Below are positions 60,230-64,000 of a stretch of 64,000 nt of DNA, in pieces (within the stretch, counting starts at the first letter, position 1; the number at the start of each line of letters is the position of its first letter). Below the pieces are notes generated by a model that saw only the letters and a list, made by a program, of their open reading frames with translations, ran no database searches and was not told the origin of the DNA. The stretch is from the NCBI RefSeq assembly GCF_036961565.1, contig NZ_JBAMDD010000005.1, positions 124,001-188,000 of the forward strand, in the 5' to 3' direction. The translations under genes and the position numbers were made by a program. This DNA is from Chitinimonas sp036961565. Its GTDB lineage: Bacteria; Pseudomonadota; Gammaproteobacteria; Burkholderiales; Chitinimonadaceae.

Positions 60230-61150
60230 CTATAGCAGGCTGATACCCGGCAGGCTGCTGGCACAGGTGGCCCTGACAGTATCGACAAAGTCCTCCACAT
60301 AGGCGAGGCCAGCGCGGCTGGGCGGCACTGCCGCGTACAGCTCGCCAAACAGGCCCTGCTCGCCTATGGGCCTGGCTGTCACATAGCGACGCTCCAGATA
60401 CGGCGCCACCGCCCACTCCGGCAGGGCCGCCACACCACGCCGGCTGGCCACCAGCTGCAAGATGGCCACCGTCAGCTCACTGCTGCGGCGGCGCGGCTGC
60501 ACGCCAGCCGGCCGCAATACCTGGCGTATCACATCCAGCATATCGTCCGGCACCGGGTAGGTGATCAGGGTTTCGTCGGCAAAATCCTCGGCCTGCAAGG
60601 CAGTACGCCCGGCCAGCTGATGATCATTGGCCAACAGGGCCACGATCTCGTAGCGGAACAGCGGAAAGTAATGCACCGGCTCAGCCTCATCGCGCTCCGA
60701 GACGATGCCCAGGTCGGCCTCGTTCTGATGGATCAAGCCCACCGGATCGGCATGAAAGCCAGAGACGATATCCAGCTCCACCTCGGGCCAGCGGGGGCGG
60801 AACTCGTCCATGGCCGGCATCAGCCAGTCAAAACAGGTATGGCACTCCACCGCAATACGCAGGCTGCCCGCCGCGCCATCGCGGATACGGCCGATATCAC
60901 GCAAGGCGTCACCCACCTGGGGCAGCACCTGGTCGGACAGTGCCAGCAGGCGCTGGCCGGCTGGCGTCAGCTTGAGCGGCTGGGACTTGCGCTCGAACAG
61001 GCTGAGCCCGAACTGGTCCTCCAACTGCTTGAGCTGGTGCGACAGGGCCGACTGGGTCAGATTGAGCCGCTCGGCGGCGCGGGCCACCCCGCCGGTTTCC
61101 ACCAGGGCGGCAATGGTACGGAGGTGGCGGAGTTCCAGTGCTGTGCTCAT
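60230..61150 (-). CDS. metR: LysR-type regulator MetR
   Basis: 306 residues from MSTALELRHLRTIAALVETG at ATG 61150. The winged helix (about 1-62) has GVARAAERLNLTQSALSHQL and ALSHQLKQLEDQFGLSLFER. The effector domain (about 90-300) shows IAVECHTCFDWLMPAMDEFR, DIVSGFHADPVGLIHQNEAD and LVASRRGVAALPEWAVAPYL, all characteristic of MetR, which uses homocysteine as co-inducer. It is divergent from metE, its classical target. Confidence 0.94.
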   Translation of the reverse strand: MSTALELRHLRTIAALVETGGVARAAERLNLTQSALSHQLKQLEDQFGLSLFERKSQPLKLTPAGQRLLALSDQVLPQVGDALRDIGRIRDGAAGSLRIAVECHTCFDWLMPAMDEFRPRWPEVELDIVSGFHADPVGLIHQNEADLGIVSERDEAEPVHYFPLFRYEIVALLANDHQLAGRTALQAEDFADETLITYPVPDDMLDVIRQVLRPAGVQPRRRSSELTVAILQLVASRRGVAALPEWAVAPYLERRYVTARPIGEQGLFGELYAAVPPSRAGLAYVEDFVDTVRATCASSLPGISLL

Positions 61151-61213
61151 GAGTAATTTCGATAACAAACCGTAAAAAGATGCGTTTTGATCATAGACGG
61201 AGCACGCGCATCA

Positions 61214-61226
61214 TGCAAAGCGTTCA
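61214..61226 (+). promoter_or_regulatory. MetR-type binding site in the metR-metE gap
   Basis: TGCA-N5-TTCA, matching the MetR consensus TGAA-N5-TTCA at seven of eight positions, 32-44 bp before the metE ATG and in the shared divergent region. Confidence 0.45.
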
Positions 61227-61257
61227 TTGATGCATTACTCCATCGAAAGGATTACTC

Positions 61258-63600
61258 ATGTTAACCACCCATACCCTGGGCTTCCCCCGCATAGGCAGCC
61301 AACGCGAGCTGAAGTTTGCCGTCGAGCAATTCTGGCGCGGCGAGCTGGACGAGGCCGGCCTCAATGCCACCGGCCGCGAGCTACGCCTGCGCCACTGGCA
61401 ATGGCAGCACGCCGCTGGCTTGCGCTTTGTCTCCGTCGGCGATTTCTCCTATTACGACCAGATACTGGATACCACCGTACTGCTGGGTGCCATCCCCAAG
61501 CGCTTTGGCTTTGATGCAGCCCAGCTCAGCCGCAGCCAGTATTTTGAACTGGCGCGTGGCAATGCCGCCCAACCGGCTTGCGAAATGACCAAGTGGTTCG
61601 ACACCAACTACCATTTCCTCAAGCCCGAATTCGACCATGACACCCGCTTTGACGGCGGCCCGCAATGGCTGCTGGACGAGCTGCAGGAGGCCACCCAGGC
61701 CGGCTTCCAGGCCAAGGTGCAGTTGGTGGGGCCACTGACCCTACTCAAGCTGGCCCGAGTACAAGGCATAGACGCGCTGTCCCTGCTGCCGCGCCTGCTG
61801 CCTGCCTATGTACGCCTGCTCAGGCAGCTGGCAGCCGAAGGCTGCAACTGGGTGCAGCTGGACGAACCCATCCTGGGCCTGGATCTCGACAGCCCCTGGC
61901 TGAATGCTTACGCCCCGGTCTACCGCGAGCTGGCAGAAGCCCATCCCGGCATCCTGCTCACCACCTATTTCAGCAGTGTGGCCGAGCATGCCGAGCTGCT
62001 CAAGAGCCTGCCGGTAGCCGGCCTGCACCTGGACGCTGTGCGCGCCCCGCAACAGCTGGGCGCCTTTGGTGACTGGCCCGCCGGCAAGGTACTGTCGATC
62101 GGCATCGTCGATGGCCGCAATGTCTGGAAGACCGACTTGGATGCCGCGCTGGACAAGCTCACTCCGCTCTACCACCGCCTGGGCGACAATCTCTGGGTGG
62201 GTAGCAGTTGCTCCCTGCTGCATGTACCGGTCGATCTGGACCAGGAAACCCGCCTGGCCGAAGAGATCAAGGATGGCCTCAGCTTTGCCCGGCAGAAACT
62301 GGCAGAGTTAGCTACCCTGTCGCGCGCCCTGTGCCTGGGCCGCAGCGTCTGCTTCCAGGCGCTGGAGCAGAACCGGGCGGCACTGGCACGCTACCGCACG
62401 CTGCCTGCCCGCAACGATACCGCCGTCGCCCGCCGCCTGGCCAACCTGCCCGAGATTGAACGCGGGCTCAGCTACGGCGAACGCGCCCTGCTGCAGCGCG
62501 AGCGCTTGAAGCTGCCACTACTGCCCACCACGACCATAGGCTCCTTCCCGCAGACCAATGCCATACGCGCCCAGCGCGGCGCCTATAAGCGTGGCGAGCT
62601 GAGCCAGGCCGATTACACCCGCGCCATGCAGGCGGAGATCGCCCACGCCGTCAGCCGGCAGGAAGCCCTGGGGCTGGATGTGCTGGTGCATGGCGAAGCC
62701 GAGCGCAGCGATATGGTCGATTACTTTGCCGAGCAGCTGGCTGGCGTGGCGGTCTGCCAGCATGGCTGGGTGCAGAGCTACGGCTCGCGCTGCGTCAAGC
62801 CACCCATGATCTGGGGCGACGTCAGTCGGCCGCTGGCCATGACAGTGGAGTGGACCCGCTATGCGCAGTCCCTGACCCACCTGCCCATGAAGGGCATGCT
62901 GACCGGCCCGGTCACACTGGTGCAATGGGCTTTCGTACGCGATGACAAGCCGCGCGCTGAGGTGGCCTACCAGATGGCCCTGGCCCTGCGCGATGAAGTG
63001 GCCGAGCTGGACGCCGCCGGCATCGCCGCCATCCAGATAGACGAGCCGGCTTTCCGCGAAGGCCTGCCACTGAAGCGCGCCGACTGGCCGGCCTATCTGG
63101 ACTGGGCGGTGACCGCCTTCAAGCTCAGCGCCGCTGGCAGCCGACCAGAAACCCAGGTGCACACCCATATGTGCTATTCGGAATTCGAGGACATCCTGCC
63201 TGCCATCGCCGCCATGGATGCCGACGTGATCACCATCGAGACCTCGCGCTCTGCCATGACCCTGCTGGATGCCTTTGGCGAGTTCCGCTACCCCAATGAA
63301 ATCGGCCCCGGCGTCTACGATATCCACTCGCCGCGGGTGCCGCCCGTCGCGGAAATGACCACCTTGCTGGAAAAGGCTCTCAAGGTGATCCCGGCAGAGC
63401 GGCTGTGGGTGAACCCGGATTGCGGCCTCAAGACCCGCGCCTGGCCGGAGACCGAAGCAGCGCTGATCAATATGCTGGCAGCCACTCGCCAGTTGCGCCA
63501 ACGCCTGGCCGCCGGCACGGCAGAAACCCTCGCGGCAGCCAGCGTAGCCACGGCAGCGCATGTGCATGAGGGCGAATGCTGCGGCCCACGCGGGGAGTAA
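61258..63600 (+). CDS. metE: Cobalamin-independent methionine synthase MetE
   Basis: Transfers the methyl group of 5-methyl-THF(Glu3) to homocysteine, using zinc. 780 residues. The N-terminal domain begins TLGFPRIGSQRELKFAVEQF. The C-terminal domain has PLLPTTTIGSFPQTNAIRAQ, VLVHGEAERSDMVDYFAEQL, the zinc ligands His and Cys in THMCYSEFEDI and Cys in WVNPDCGLKTR, and the Glu in the VITIETSRSAM region. The family is about 755 residues; here a C-terminal extension ends AAHVHEGECCGPRGE, with two His and two Cys. AAAGGA lies 6 nt before ATG. Divergent from metR. Confidence 0.97.
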   Translation: MLTTHTLGFPRIGSQRELKFAVEQFWRGELDEAGLNATGRELRLRHWQWQHAAGLRFVSVGDFSYYDQILDTTVLLGAIPKRFGFDAAQLSRSQYFELARGNAAQPACEMTKWFDTNYHFLKPEFDHDTRFDGGPQWLLDELQEATQAGFQAKVQLVGPLTLLKLARVQGIDALSLLPRLLPAYVRLLRQLAAEGCNWVQLDEPILGLDLDSPWLNAYAPVYRELAEAHPGILLTTYFSSVAEHAELLKSLPVAGLHLDAVRAPQQLGAFGDWPAGKVLSIGIVDGRNVWKTDLDAALDKLTPLYHRLGDNLWVGSSCSLLHVPVDLDQETRLAEEIKDGLSFARQKLAELATLSRALCLGRSVCFQALEQNRAALARYRTLPARNDTAVARRLANLPEIERGLSYGERALLQRERLKLPLLPTTTIGSFPQTNAIRAQRGAYKRGELSQADYTRAMQAEIAHAVSRQEALGLDVLVHGEAERSDMVDYFAEQLAGVAVCQHGWVQSYGSRCVKPPMIWGDVSRPLAMTVEWTRYAQSLTHLPMKGMLTGPVTLVQWAFVRDDKPRAEVAYQMALALRDEVAELDAAGIAAIQIDEPAFREGLPLKRADWPAYLDWAVTAFKLSAAGSRPETQVHTHMCYSEFEDILPAIAAMDADVITIETSRSAMTLLDAFGEFRYPNEIGPGVYDIHSPRVPPVAEMTTLLEKALKVIPAERLWVNPDCGLKTRAWPETEAALINMLAATRQLRQRLAAGTAETLAAASVATAAHVHEGECCGPRGE

Positions 63601-63978
63601 TCAGGCCACGGCCGGCTTGCGGGCCTTGGGCGCCTTGGCGGCCCGGGCCCGCGACCGGGCCCGCAACGCCACCTCCAGCGCGGCGCGCGCCCATTGCAGT
63701 AGCGCGCCGCGCTCCTCCAGCACCTCGTCCGGTATGCGGTAGTAGTTCATCTTCGACAGCTTGCCGTCCTTGCCGCTGTATTCAAACGGCCCACAACCCT
63801 GTGCCGTGTAGGCGGGTATGGTCTGCGCATCAGCCTTCAGGTAGGGCACCTCGTCCACCACGATGGCAAAGATCAGGCCATCGCAATACACGCTCCAGCC
63901 ACCAAACATGGCCCGGCTGCTCATATGCCCCATGGGCGACAACTGCTCACACAGCCATTCGACAAACTCGTTACGCAT
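63601..63978 (-). CDS. TfoX/Sxy family protein, N-terminal domain only
   Basis: 125 residues: MRNEFVEWLCEQLSPMGHMS, RAMFGGWSVYCDGLIFAIVV, then YLKADAQTIPAYTAQGCGPF and MNYYRIPDEVLEE. This is the TfoX N-terminal domain. The C-terminal TfoX domain is absent; the end is an Ala/Arg/Lys-rich tail (RARSRARAAKAPKARKPAVA) likely to bind nucleic acid or be disordered. TfoX governs competence in Haemophilus and Vibrio, but single-domain forms have no proven role. It is convergent with metE with no gap. Confidence 0.85.
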   Translation of the reverse strand: MRNEFVEWLCEQLSPMGHMSSRAMFGGWSVYCDGLIFAIVVDEVPYLKADAQTIPAYTAQGCGPFEYSGKDGKLSKMNYYRIPDEVLEERGALLQWARAALEVALRARSRARAAKAPKARKPAVA

Positions 63979-64000
63979 CCAGATACCTTCTATGGGTTTG

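Overview
The window is a GC-rich, densely coded bacterial chromosome segment with no rRNA or tRNA gene, phage gene, IS element or CRISPR array that I could recognise. The gene content is Gram-negative: two tandem LpxL-type acyltransferases, LptD, SurA and an AmgK/MurU peptidoglycan-recycling pair. The order lptD-surA-pdxA-rsmA beside a divergent amgK, together with SAH and TPP riboswitches, suggests a betaproteobacterium, probably of the Neisseriales type. The taxon is an inference; no rRNA was available to confirm it.

Layout. 1-3000: the ntrB (glnL) sensor kinase, cut by the window edge and preceded by a sigma-54 promoter with NtrC-type sites, then a DUF4124 gene, a YciI-like gene and tcdA. 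3000-11000: a pseudouridine synthase convergent with plsB, then metF, a GNAT gene, ahcY with an SAH riboswitch, and metK. 11000-25700: two lipid A acyltransferases, pcm, thiC under a TPP riboswitch, a DUF1186/SEC-C protein, a TPR-GAF-GGDEF protein, a rhodanese, pbpC, a STAS protein and hslVU behind a sigma-32-like promoter. 25700-28300: an accessory island with degenerate tandem repeats, three paralogous small ORFs that share a conserved leader, and a 455-bp segmental duplication that left a fragment of a ydjM-like gene.

28300-32450: creB-creC-creD plus a small membrane protein. 32600-33080: an orphan WapI-like immunity gene. 33100-37500: a DUF3034 porin-like gene divergent from a truncated haemoglobin, a cupredoxin-like protein and a GGDEF/EAL protein, probably one exported heme/copper sensing unit that feeds c-di-GMP. 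37600-44300: argA, then a PhnD-like binding protein paired with a PAS-GGDEF-EAL protein, and an MFS transporter. 44300-53500: a small lipoprotein, murU, ltaE and amgK on the minus strand, and lptD-surA-GFA-pdxA-rsmA on the plus strand. 53900-57100: the gltIJKL glutamate/aspartate ABC transporter. 57100-64000: an orphan binding protein, a crotonase, a DUF4442 protein and a TetR gene, then metR divergent from metE, and a TfoX-like gene at the edge.

Three themes recur. Methionine and SAM recycling (metF, ahcY, metK, metR, metE, SAH riboswitch) sits at both ends of the window. Envelope assembly and repair involves plsB, lpxL x2, pbpC, lptD, surA, amgK and murU. c-di-GMP signalling has three separate enzymes with different sensory inputs. 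The strongest candidate for something undescribed is the three-copy small-ORF array at 26175-28274.
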